Shown: positions 10,910-21,319 of the stretch, in pieces
How the letters are laid out: each line of letters starts with the position of its first letter
How positions within the stretch are numbered: the first letter of the stretch is position 1
NCBI RefSeq assembly: GCF_020882245.1
Contig: NC_083599.1
Span: 74,817,745 to 74,881,744, forward strand
Source: Rhopalosiphum padi
Taxonomy: Eukaryota; Arthropoda; Insecta; Hemiptera; Aphididae
Length of the DNA stretch: 64,000 nt
Direction: 5' to 3'
Position numbers and translations under genes: made by a program
The notes under the pieces: model-generated
What the model was told of the DNA's origin: nothing
The model's database searches: none
Seen by the model: only the letters and a program-made list of their open reading frames with translations

Positions 10910-13897
10910 AATGATAACACTAATTACGCATTTGTTCACGAAAGAGTAAATAACGTGAACTCGGTTAGTTGCTCTTTTGATAGTCTGGATACCTTTGTAT
11001 ACAAACAAAACTCACTCAATATATTGACAACAAATATCTGTAGTATTAAAAAACACTTCGATGAACTATGTATTATTCTTGATAACATTGAAACCAAATT
11101 TGAAGTGATCGTTTTAACTGAAGCATGGCTAGGTTTAGATAACATATCAATTAATAACTTCGCAATAAACGGCTATACAACATACTCCACCACAAACAAT
11201 AAAAATCAAAATGATGGTGTTGTAGTTTACCTAAAGGACACATTAAGTAATATCATTGTTACCGAAACCAATACACAAGCATTAACAGCACTAGAGATTT
11301 CTTTTAAGATGTCAAATATTGATTTCCTGATTTACGCGATTTATAGATCACCCAATAGTAATACAGACGTAACGCTACTCGAGCTTAATGATATACTACT
11401 TTTAAATTCCACTTTAAAAACAGCTAGTTACAAAATGTTATTAGGTGACTTAAATATTGATTTGATCAAGCATTCTAAAATACGAGAAGAGTACCTACTA
11501 GCAATGGCACAGTTCGGTTTTGCATCGCTTATCGATACCATCACTAGACCAATTTCAAATACCTGTATAGATCATATTTTTATTAAAACAAAGTCCCATG
11601 CTAACATAGTACCAATAATTGTACTCTCTAACATTACGGACCACTACCCGACAATACTTAGCTTAGGCAATATATTAGATAAAAGAAATAATATGCCAAA
11701 TCCACTTAAAATATTAAAAACTGATAATCAAAAACTATCAAACTCAATTGAAAATCACAATTGGTCAGAATTACTTGAATTCACTGATGTAAATAAAGCC
11801 ACTGAATATTTCACTAGCACTTTAAATAACCTAAAAAACCAAGCCTCGGCTGAAATATCCATCCCCTCAAAAACCAAAAAACTGAAACCATGGGCCACTA
11901 CCGCGATTATTAACTCAATAAGACAAAGAGACCGTCTCCATTTACAAGTTAAGAAACACCCCCTTAATTTAAAATTAAAAGATTACTACGTAAAATTTAG
12001 AAACAAAATTACAAAAATAATAAAAAATGCAAAGATCCTTTACTATAAATCAGAATTATTAAAATCTGGAAATAACACAAAACTTAAATGGCAGACTATT
12101 AACAATATCTTAGCAAAAAATAAGAAATCAAGTAACCTTAAAGAATTATTAAATAACTCTAAAAACAAAAATGATTATACTGATGAAAACCCCGAATATA
12201 TTCTGGCTGAAAAATTTAATAAGTATTTTACAAATGTAGCTACCGATTTAATTACGTCACTAAAAAACCGTAAAAATACCTATAATTGCACTACAAACTT
12301 CGACAACAATTCACAAAACAAAGTTTGCTTTAATAAATTCGACCCAATCACTCATACTGAAATTTTTGAAGCTATCTCTAAATTAAAAAACGGATCTTCA
12401 CCCGGTCTTGATAAGATATCCTCCGATTTACTAAAAAAACATAGTTTAACATTTTGTAAACCATTAAGTCATATTTTTAATCTATGCATATCACAAAATA
12501 AAGTACCAGATGCCTTTAAAGTAGCTATAATAACCCCCATACATAAGAAAGGTCCTATCTCAGCTCTCGAAAACTTTCGTCCGATATCAGTTATCTCAAA
12601 CATAGCTAAAACATTTGAAAAAATTCTAAAAAAAAAACTTATATTCTACTTAGAATCAAATAACCTTCTTTTTGAATATCAATTCGGTTTTAGACCTCAT
12701 AGAAGCACGGACCAAGCAATAGCTAATGTCACAAAACTTATCTATACTGCACTCGATGAAAAAAAAAAATGTGCTACAATTTATTTAGATCTGGCTAAAG
12801 CCTTCGATACAGTGGATCACTATAAACTTCTAAATAAAACTCAGAACATAGGCATAACTGGATCGGCCTTGTCTCTCATTAAATCCTATCTAGAAAACAG
12901 AAAACAGAGGGTAAAAATAAACAGTACTATTTCTAATGAAAATACTATAAAATGCGGAGTACCTCAAGGTACTACACTATCTCCGGTTCTCTTTAACATC
13001 CATTTAAACGATATAAAATTACTTAAGTTAAATAGCAAAATAGTGTGTTATGCAGACGACACCGTACTGATCTGTGTTGGTAGCTCTTGGAATGAAGTAT
13101 TAAAAAACATTGAAGTCGATCTTAAATCTATCCATAATTGGTTGAGCGATAACAGTTTATTTCTAAATCTCAATAAATCAACCATCTTACTCCACTCACT
13201 GTCTGAGCAAACTTTACCACCCATACACAATATAAAAATCCACGAATCGAACTGTAATACATTAGATAGCTGTGATTGTAACTCGGTTAGTATTGTCAAA
13301 AACTGTAAGTATTTAGGCATAGAAATGTGCTCTGATATGAAATGGATAAACCAGATTACATCCGTCACAAATAAACTAAAAAAAATGATATACATAATGA
13401 AAGAATTACGTGAAATATTGCCTTTCAAAGACATCAGAACTATATACCTAACACTATTCGAGTCAATAATATCGTATGGCATAATCGGATGGGGTGGTGC
13501 CTACAACAACGCCCTTCTAACGCTCCAGAAATGCCAAAACACTATACTCAGGGTCGCATACAAAAAAAATTGGAGATTTCCAACCGAAAAACTATTCGAA
13601 GACTTTAATGTCCTCAATATAGAACTCTTATACCTAAAAACAATCACCATATATCTGAAAAAACATAATCAGTTGGATTCTATAAACCATGGGGTGAACA
13701 CCAGGTATGCAGCTAGTAATTTTTCCTTAGATTGGCCCTCTAAAACTAGTTGCCGAAAAGTTTATTATTTTTTGGGCAAACAGATACTTAACTTGATGCC
13801 CAATGATATGGTTATATTACCGTTACCCATATTCAAAAAAAAAATTAACCACTGGTTACGATATGAATATGTGTGTAAAACTAAAAATTGTATGTAA
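10907..13897 (+). CDS. LINE ORF2 polyprotein: AP endonuclease and reverse transcriptase
   Basis: Enzyme for target-primed reverse transcription. The ORF has 996 residues with no interruption. The N-terminal APE-type endonuclease shows TTN (N43), TEAWL (E72), IYRSPN (about 145-150), GDLNID (D181, N183), IDHIF (about 221-225) and TDHYP (D245, H246). The reverse transcriptase runs from about 480 to 760: PIHKKGP, NFRPISV, YQFGFRPHRSTDQA, LDLAKAFDTVDH (D628), GVPQGTTLSPVLFNI and the catalytic YADD at 715-718. The C-terminal region includes YLGIEMC and YGIIGWGG, then a Lys-rich tail ending KTKNCM, as in Jockey/CR1-group proteins. There is no RNase H domain. All key residues are present, so the protein is potentially active. 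Confidence 0.93.
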   Translation: MNDNTNYAFVHERVNNVNSVSCSFDSLDTFVYKQNSLNILTTNICSIKKHFDELCIILDNIETKFEVIVLTEAWLGLDNISINNFAINGYTTYSTTNNKNQNDGVVVYLKDTLSNIIVTETNTQALTALEISFKMSNIDFLIYAIYRSPNSNTDVTLLELNDILLLNSTLKTASYKMLLGDLNIDLIKHSKIREEYLLAMAQFGFASLIDTITRPISNTCIDHIFIKTKSHANIVPIIVLSNITDHYPTILSLGNILDKRNNMPNPLKILKTDNQKLSNSIENHNWSELLEFTDVNKATEYFTSTLNNLKNQASAEISIPSKTKKLKPWATTAIINSIRQRDRLHLQVKKHPLNLKLKDYYVKFRNKITKIIKNAKILYYKSELLKSGNNTKLKWQTINNILAKNKKSSNLKELLNNSKNKNDYTDENPEYILAEKFNKYFTNVATDLITSLKNRKNTYNCTTNFDNNSQNKVCFNKFDPITHTEIFEAISKLKNGSSPGLDKISSDLLKKHSLTFCKPLSHIFNLCISQNKVPDAFKVAIITPIHKKGPISALENFRPISVISNIAKTFEKILKKKLIFYLESNNLLFEYQFGFRPHRSTDQAIANVTKLIYTALDEKKKCATIYLDLAKAFDTVDHYKLLNKTQNIGITGSALSLIKSYLENRKQRVKINSTISNENTIKCGVPQGTTLSPVLFNIHLNDIKLLKLNSKIVCYADDTVLICVGSSWNEVLKNIEVDLKSIHNWLSDNSLFLNLNKSTILLHSLSEQTLPPIHNIKIHESNCNTLDSCDCNSVSIVKNCKYLGIEMCSDMKWINQITSVTNKLKKMIYIMKELREILPFKDIRTIYLTLFESIISYGIIGWGGAYNNALLTLQKCQNTILRVAYKKNWRFPTEKLFEDFNVLNIELLYLKTITIYLKKHNQLDSINHGVNTRYAASNFSLDWPSKTSCRKVYYFLGKQILNLMPNDMVILPLPIFKKKINHWLRYEYVCKTKNCM

Positions 13898-14023
13898 CAT
13901 TCTAATTCACCACTTATTTTAGTGATTTAATGTGATTTATTTATGAAAAACTCATTATCTGTATTTTAAAAATGTAACATGTACCTTAAAACATTAATAA
14001 TTATTTGTAATCTAAGATAACCC

Positions 14024-14062
14024 ATGGGCCTCCACACGAGTTTTTTTCTCAGTGAGGCCCAT
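14024..14062 (+). other. LINE 3' UTR hairpin
   Basis: ATGGGCCTC (14024-14032) pairs perfectly with GAGGCCCAT (14054-14062) around a 21-base loop that contains a second short CGAG/CTCA pairing across a T run. It lies just upstream of the A-rich tail. In several LINE clades the reverse transcriptase recognises a 3' stem-loop of its RNA; that role here is inferred. Confidence 0.6.
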
Positions 14063-14110
14063 TAATCTGTTGATATTAATTTAAATAAAAAATAAAAAAA
14101 AAAATAATAT

Positions 14111-15379
14111 GGCGTAATCATTTAACAAATCTTCATTTAATACCATTGGATTATCTGTATATTATAAAATTAGTGGTTATAACAGTTTTAAGTATACCAG
14201 TAATCTATTAATCACATGGTATGTAAAATATTATTAGTGCAGAATAATTGGAATTTTGGTTAATTTGAATAATAATTATGTTGAAGAAAGTGCAAAGATA
14301 TATTATTAACACATAAACATAGTTTTTTAATCAAGTCAATTTGTTGAAATCTATTATAACTAATGCTGTTTTTTAAAAGTTAAAGAACATTTATTTGCAG
14401 AAATAAACACAAAATATGAACATTGTCAAATTTCTTCAAATTGTATATCTGAAATTAGATTAATTGAAGTGGATTATAAAGAATCATTCAGGAAGATCTA
14501 CATAAGCTCGATGATATTGTCTGGTGATGTAATTTATAAAATCTTCAGTTTGTATATTATTTTTAAATCATTATTTATGCTTTAAAAACGGTTTTCAACT
14601 AATTATTTTTAATAGTGTACATTTATTTTCAGTGGATTTGCAGTGAAAGCAGAAAATCTTATCAATTTAAATAGTTAAATGTGAATATGGCAGTTTGTTT
14701 TAATATTTTAATCGTGTCTTAACCATACTATATTAGATATAAATATACAACTAAATGCTGTTTGGTTATTATTATTTAAATCATGAAGACAGTTTTATTT
14801 ATATGCACACTAAAAAGTAAACCATACTAAAGCTAACTTTAATCAATATTACATATTACATATATAATATAAATATTAATAGTTATGGCTTTAACTAATT
14901 AAGCATACATTTTTATACTCTGAAATAAATTATAATAAAATTGGGTGTTAAAATAATCAAATGTAAAATTATGGACTCATTAAATACTTAAATAGTTTAA
15001 AAATATTTTATTATCACTTATAAATTAGAATTTATTAAATAGATAAAATAAAACAAAATTTCAGATATAAGATATTGATTATAACGTGGTATGATAAATT
15101 ATTAAATCAAAACTTTAGTATACAATTAGAAAATGTTCAACTAGAAATAATAATAATATTTAAAGCAGACATAGATACTTTAAAATAAAAGAGGAAGTTT
15201 GTTTAATTTAGAAGCAAGACATTATTTGATATGACCTAAAAAATATGAAATTGACTAGCCAATATGTGTAATACACAGATGCAAACAGATCAAAAAAAAA
15301 ATTAAGTTAATTATGTAAATTATGTTAAATATGTATGTAAAGAAAACAATACACAGAAATTAATAAATTAAAATTAACT
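14111..15379. other. AT-rich DNA with exon-like stretches at 14401-14522 and 14640-14680
   Basis: After a TTTATTTGCAG acceptor, 14401-14522 is open for about 40 codons (contains ISSNCISEIRLIEVDYKESF) and ends at a GTGATG donor-like site. After a TATTTTCAG acceptor near 14630, a short frame reads WICSESRKSYQFK then stop. These could be the downstream exons of a gene interrupted by the LINE. No family was recognised and chance cannot be excluded. The rest is AT-rich with nothing seen. Confidence 0.3.
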
Positions 15380-16511
15380 TACACACAGAAAATCAAAGTG
15401 ATCGTTTGGAACTTGAATTTGGCCCGCTTCATTTTTTTTTTTTATGTTTCAATGACGTGTTGTAATGCAAATTTTGTCCTATGACCCATACGTATCACAG
15501 TTTATGTGAGGTTTTCATTCTATAATGATTTAAATTTTTACAAACTCAACAATATGTATAGTCATACTTTCTGAGACTTGCTGAATTTAATGGTATGGGT
15601 ATCAAACTGATCAGATAAATAATGAATGTTCTATAGATGTGTTATGATGCAAATTTTGTCCGACTATAGGCATGAGTAAAATTGCCTATACACCACGCCG
15701 CTTTATAAATTTTTTTATTTTTTTACATTAAAAATGTTTTGAAAACGAACCTGTCCGTATCTCAGTGTATCCAATACACACACACTAACGGGCTCATGTC
15801 GTAGATAATCAAAGTGACTGTTTCTAACGTGAATTTGGACCGCTTAAATATTTTAGTCGAGTTGCCTATACTTAGCGCCGTATTATGGTTATTTTGACAT
15901 TAATAAAATGAAATGAATAACTTACCTAACTAGAATAACTAGCCGTCATTAGCCCAACACATCAAACACACACACGCACACACCGTTGAAAAGGAAAGTA
16001 ATTATTGCAACCGTGAATTTGGTATGCTGTATCATTTTAACGTTTCATGTGTGTTATGATGCAATTTGTTTCAATGACCCTTATGTATTACAATATATGT
16101 TAGGTTTTAAATTCATTATAATTCCAATTTGGACTAACTCGATATTTTATGAGCAGTTCTACTTATTGAAAATTATACGGTCAATCTATATAATAATCCC
16201 TAATATAGGTCTCAAAATCATCAGTTAAAAATTAAATGTTTTATGTGTGTTATGATGCACATTTTGTTCTGCGGCCCACACGTATTACAGTATATGTGAG
16301 GTTTTAAATTTATGATTATTCAAATTTTCTTAAACTCAACATTATATAGAGTCATGCTTACTAAAAATTAATCGCCGAATCTAATGGTATCGGTATCAAA
16401 CTGATCAGGTTACTATTGAATGTTCTATGGATATGTTTTGATACAATTTTTTTTGCAATTGAATGTATAAGTCAAATTGCCTATACAACACGCCGCTTTA
16501 TAGTAATTTTA
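15380..16511 (+). repeat. Complex satellite, block 1
   Basis: Diverged units of about 180-205 bp recur. The hallmark GTGTTATGATGCAAATTTTG and variants occur near 15464, 15644, 16048, 16244 and 16430, each followed by a CCCRTACGTATTACAG-like box and a GTGAGGTTTTAAATT-like box. A second module with GTGAATTTGGACCGCTT and variants alternates with it (15393, 15808, 16000), giving a higher-order period of about 400 bp. The 15629-16185 segment is almost identical to 24044-24570 in block 2. No coding was seen. Confidence 0.75.
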
Positions 16512-16512
16512 G

Positions 16513-17353
16513 ATTTTGAGTGATGAACAATGACGTGTTTATTTTTGTGTCTGTCATCATGTTTTGGAGTAGTAATAGACAATAGTGCTTAGATTTTTGA
16601 CTTCAGCCTCTCTTTGAAAAGGAAAATTAATCTTGTTAGTACTTTCCAAGTAGGGTCAATAGTATAAAATGTTCAGTAGTTTTCAAAAGCGTCAAGAAAA
16701 ACCCTAAAAAAGTATCGGAAAAACTGAAAATTTTACTCATAATCAGTTTTCGACGAAATCAATTTTTTTATTTTGTTGTAACTCAAAAACGAATACATGT
16801 AAATACTTGAAATTTAAACCAAATGTTTATTTGAGCATTATCTATTTATGATTAAGCTTTTAAAATATTTTGACTTTTTAAAGCTATTTATGGGCAATTT
16901 ATTTTCGATTTTTCCGAGTTTTTTTTTTTGAAATGCAACAATTTAGCAATAATTTTTTTAATTAAATATAAGGTTTATTATAAGTTGTACTTATTGTAGT
17001 AAAAAAAAGATCAAAAATAGTTACTCACAATTTTTGTTTATAAACATTAAAAGTTCAAATATTTACGAAATATGTAATTATAAATATGTATTCATAATAT
17101 TTTTATGATTTATACCCAAGGTTAAAAAACCCAACACAAGGTTCTCCTTAATTTTTTTTCATATAACTGTAAAAATAAATTCTAGCGTCATTAAAGAAAA
17201 AATGTTATTAGCGTATGAAATTTAATTTATTACGAAATTGCGTAAAATAAGAATAACGATATATTACAATTAAAATATATAGCTTATATTCTAATAATAT
17301 AATCTTACTCACTATCCTAGACTGACAAAAAAATCATCTCCGTTCAGAATCGT
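16513..17353. repeat. TIR-ended dispersed repeat, about 840 bp (copy 1)
   Basis: The right end on the minus strand reads TTCTGAACGGAGATGAT; the left end is a worn version (TTTTGAGTGATGAAC) that matches the start of the second copy at 50559, TTTCTGAACGGAGTGATGAA. The interior shares long blocks with the second copy, for example TTTTCAAAAGCGTCA, CCCTAAAAAAGT, TAACTCAAAAACGAAT and ACAAGGTTTATTATAAGTTG. It is non-coding and probably a non-autonomous DNA element abundant in this genome. Confidence 0.6.
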
Positions 17354-18140
17354 TTTTCGTATAGAATATCCCACCATGCAAAAAACAGTTACAATTATAT
17401 AAAAGGAATATTCCAAATTCCAACGGAATTCTAACGGAACTTCCATTAAAGTTCTAAAAACATTCCGATAACGCCATATGCCGTGTTGTTTGAAACAGTA
17501 AATAAAACATAAATGTAGTATATTAAGTTTATATTCCATTTATAGTAGGTACTCTGGAATATAAAATTAATATTACTAAAAACCATCACAGTTTTTTTTT
17601 TATTTTGTTTCGGTAAATATAATAAAATGTTATATTCTTTTCACGTTTTTTTTTATTGAATTCATAATTTAAATGTTGTAATTCAAAATGCTAAAAAAGG
17701 CTCGTTATGCTATTAAGTTCTTTTTTACATAAAAAAAACTTAGTCATTTTTAATGTAATAATAAAATTTATTAGATGAAATAATTAATTCTTAAATTACT
17801 AAGTAACAAAAAAAAAAAAAAAAAATTGTTAACTGCCTAATTTTTAATTTTGATTATAAAAATAGTATAAAATATAATAACCAGTTAATTTTAAAATAAA
17901 ATAATATTGAAATTTTTAACTTTTTTTATATTATAATCATAAAAAATTATAAAAAATAAAAATATTATATATACATATATAATATAATGACTAGTTCATT
18001 TGAAAATAAAATAATACTAAAATTGTTTTTTTTTTAATTATAAAAAATATATAATTAATAATAATATAGTATAATAACAAGTTAACCTGAAAATAAAATA
18101 ATACTGAAATAGTGAAATTGTATTTATAATATTCATAATC
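17354..18140. other. AT-rich DNA, no gene seen
   Basis: Low-complexity A/T with a TTTTAAAATAAAATAATA-type motif recurring several times between 17860 and 18110, which suggests slipped local duplication. No ORF supported. Confidence 0.5.
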
Positions 18141-18599
18141 TTAAAGCCCTACATCTGATAAGAATGTGTTAACTGCGGTGAAGTTTTTATCAAATGGTGT
18201 TTGTAAATTATAAAAACCCTTTTGAATAAAATACCAAACTGCTTCACATTCTATAGAATACTCTGCATTAAATGTTATAATAATTTTGAAACAACAGTCA
18301 ATTGAGGCAGCAATTGTATTCAATTGATAAAATATGTTATCAATGACAACTAAGGGCCGGTATTTCAATGTAAACTTAAGCTTAAGCTTAAGACTAAATA
18401 AAGCTTAACTATAGTTTTCTGTATTTCAATTGAGGTTTAAGAGATAAGCTCCACTTTTTTGTGGTTTATCTTAAGGAACGATCAAGGTATGGTTTAAGCT
18501 AATAAGTGTGGTTTATCTATGATTTTTTTTTTATCATAAACAATATTATAATCAAAATTCAAATAAACAGTTTACTTAACCTCGTATAGTCGTACAATT

Positions 18600-19821
18600 A
18601 TGGATTCTTCGTCAAGTTCAAGTGATGATGAATCCATAATTGCATTTGTAACTAGACTTGGTCAGCCAAGAAAACAACGAGTTTTTCGAAACAGAACCGA
18701 TAATTTTCTCGAGTGGAACGAAAATGAATTTTTTAATCGATTTTGTTTAACTAAACGATGTGTGAATATTGTATTGGGCCTAATCACATTCAAAATTCAA
18801 TCGTCTACTGACCGGTAAAAATGGATTCCTAATATATATTTTTTTATAATAAGAACTAACTTACTATATAACATATTTTATATATTTAGGAATCATGCAG
18901 TTACACCGGCACAAATGATTCTACTTGCAATTCGTTTCCTTGCGTCTGGTGGTATGTTAATTACAGTAGGAGATTTTGCAGGAATACATAAAACAACTGC
19001 TGGAAAACATATATGGAAGGTTTTACAAGCTATAGCTAAATTAAAAACTACATTTTTAATGTTTCCAAATGATCCAATGATTATTCAAAATATTAAAAAA
19101 GATTTTTATAGTATTTCAAAATTTCCAAAAGTTGTTGGTGCATTGGATTGTACATGTAAAAATACAGTCACCTGGTATGTACCTACATAAGTACATAACA
19201 ATTAATAGTTCTTATAAATTAAGAATACTTTGTTTTATAGGTGGATTAAATGCAGAGATATACAGAAATAGGAAACAGTTTTTTTCAATTAATGTTCAGG
19301 CTATTTGTGATTCTCATCTAAATTTTCATGATGTAGTTTCAAGGTGGCAGGGGTCAGCTCACGATTCGCGAATTTTTCAACATTCCAAAATTTACTCACG
19401 TTTTCAAAACGGAGAATTCGGTGACAGTATTCTCTTAGGAGATAGTGGCTATCCTCTGAAAATCTTTTGTATTACTCGACTTCAAAATGTAAATACTCCA
19501 GCGGAGAACTTATTTAATGAGGCACAAATCAGAACTAGAAATCCTATCGAAAGGGCATTTGGTGTCTGGAAACGACGATTCCCTATTTTATCTACTGGAA
19601 TAAGGTTAAACATAAGTAAAGCGTAATGTTTAATTATAGCAACAGCTATTTTGCATAACATTGCAACAATAGATAATGAACAAAATCATGCATTACCTCC
19701 ATTACCAGTAGAAATTGAAGAAGTCATTAACTTTGTAAATAATGTTCCAAATAATATACACATTAATAATAATAATTATTTAAGAAATAGATATGTACAA
19801 TATTTTGAACATTTATTGTAA
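18600..19821 (+). pseudogene. HARBI1-like DDE transposase, two lesions
   Basis: Exons are 18600-18814, 18890-19174 and 19241-19821; introns 18815-18889 (75 bp) and 19175-19240 (66 bp) are GT-AG. The N-terminus is Ser/Asp-rich; then come a helix-turn-helix-like segment (GDFAGIHKTTAGKHIW) and the DDE nuclease: first Asp in GALDCT, second in QGSAHDSRIFQ, third acidic residue in ERAFGVWKRRFP. The C-terminal part continues with ATAILHNIATIDNEQN and ends HLL at the stop 19819-19821. Two lesions are visible: a 2-base loss just after GALDCT (about 19155) shifts the frame, and an in-frame TAA at 19624-19626 cuts off the C-terminal 65 codons. This copy cannot make a full transposase, although its ends are perfect. 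Confidence 0.82.
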
Positions 19822-20226
19822 AAATTATACAAAATATAACATATTAAAACATTTAAAAGTTAAACAATGTAAATAAAAATAAGAAAATATAATATTTATG
19901 TTACTTAATAATAAGGTATAAAAGTTTTTTAAGAAATTATTAAAATTTTAATAATATTAAAAACAGTTTATAAAATTAAAACAATATAACTAAAAATAAA
20001 AAAATATAATAAAATTTAAACAAGGAACTTTTTGTTACTAATAAGACTCTTTTTTTTAAGAAACTATTAAAATTTTAATATTATTAAAAACATTTTATAA
20101 AATTTAAACAATATAAATAAAAAATTAAAAAATATAATAAAAATTAAACAACAAGGAACTTTTTGTTACTTTTAGAAGGTTATATTGTAATGTATATGTT
20201 TGATTAAATTAATTCATAAAATATAT

Positions 20227-21319
20227 TTAGTTCATTAGTTCTAATTTCCTTTTTTTAATTTCTAATTCAATTTTTAATATTTCCATTTCAACAAAATATT
20301 TTTCTTTCATTTGAGAAATTTCAAGCTCAATTTTGGTCTTGTTTAAACATGCAATTTTCATTTTCTCATCTGCAAGATTGCACCATTTTTTATTGGTAGT
20401 TGTGCCTGTGCACTTTTTGGGTGTCTTTTCAATTACAAAAGTAATTTCTTCCTATAGAAAAAAATTATAACAGTACTAAAATGTACTTACTTAAATGATT
20501 CTTACATTAGTAGTTGTTAGTTAGTTAATTAATTACTTAAAAACTTTATTTAAGTTCAACAGAAAATAATTTTGATATAGGATGGTTATAGAGTTAACAA
20601 GAGTAAAAATTACAACAATATTAAATTACAAAATGTAATGTGATAAACTGATAACAATAATAACCTGTACAGGATCTGATGGTGAAGACACGAATGTCAC
20701 TAATTGTTTAGATAATGGAGTCTTTAATAATGCTGGCGAATAATCATCCCAATCTTGCTTTCCAGGATTACTGGATACTGAATTAAATTCTAGTTTTGAT
20801 GTTGATTGATTGTTTGAAATTTCATTATTATCGTTATTATAAGTAATATCTATAAAAAAATGTTTGATTTCATTAAACCTTTTAAAATATATTTTATTAT
20901 ACATCTATAAAATACAACTAATCTGGTTCATTGTCCCCATCGCAATCAAATACTGCATAATCTCCAGTTGCTTGAATAGTAAGATTATCAAGTGTTTCCA
21001 ATTCTGATTGACTATACACCAATAAATTTTTGGCTGGTCCACCACCAGTTCCTTTAAGATATGACTTTTCAGCAGTCACTTTTTGTTTTAATGTTTTTTT
21101 TATATTATCCCATTTCTTTTTTAGTATATTCACTGGACGGTGTTCAAGAGATTTACTGTTGCAATTATATTCTTTAGCTAAGTCTTCCCAACTAGACTGT
21201 TTTTGTTTCCATGTTAATGAATCCGATTTTTTGCATTCAATTTTGTCCCATCTTTTATGTATTAATGTTTTCAGCAACTCGATTTCGTCTGATGAAAAAT
21301 TAGCACTCCTCTTTGCCAT
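20227..21319 (-). pseudogene. Myb/SANT-like (MADF-type) DNA-binding partner of the Harbinger transposase
   Basis: PIF/Harbinger elements encode a second protein that binds the TIRs and brings the transposase into the nucleus. Exon 1 starts at the ATG at 21319: residues about 8-80 form a trihelix/SANT-like domain with a spaced Trp pattern (HKRWDKI, SLTWKQKQSSWEDLA, LKKKWDNIKK), followed by KSYLKGTGGGP and an acidic end. Exon 2 (20849-20665) is Ser/Asn-rich with QDWDDYSP. Exon 3 (20451-20227) is a Lys/Glu-rich coiled coil ending KLELMN. The exon 2-exon 3 junction is clean and phase 0. Exon 1 ends in TAG (20918-20920) and no GT-AG intron joins it in frame to exon 2, so the gene is probably damaged there or ends early. 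Confidence 0.65.

Larger units (their letters stand above)
9400..14110 (+). mobile_element. Near-complete non-LTR retrotransposon (LINE, Jockey/CR1 group)
   Basis: Two uninterrupted ORFs in order, a long 3' UTR with a hairpin, and an A-rich tail (about 14082-14106, AAATAAA-like units) define a plus-strand LINE of about 4.7 kb. The exact 5' end is uncertain; the 5' UTR probably begins near 9420. No flanking target duplication could be recognised. Both ORFs are free of stops, which suggests a young insertion. The clade (CR1, Jockey, Daphne-like) needs a phylogeny; the PHD-type ORF1 plus APE-RT ORF2 layout fits this group. Confidence 0.82.
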
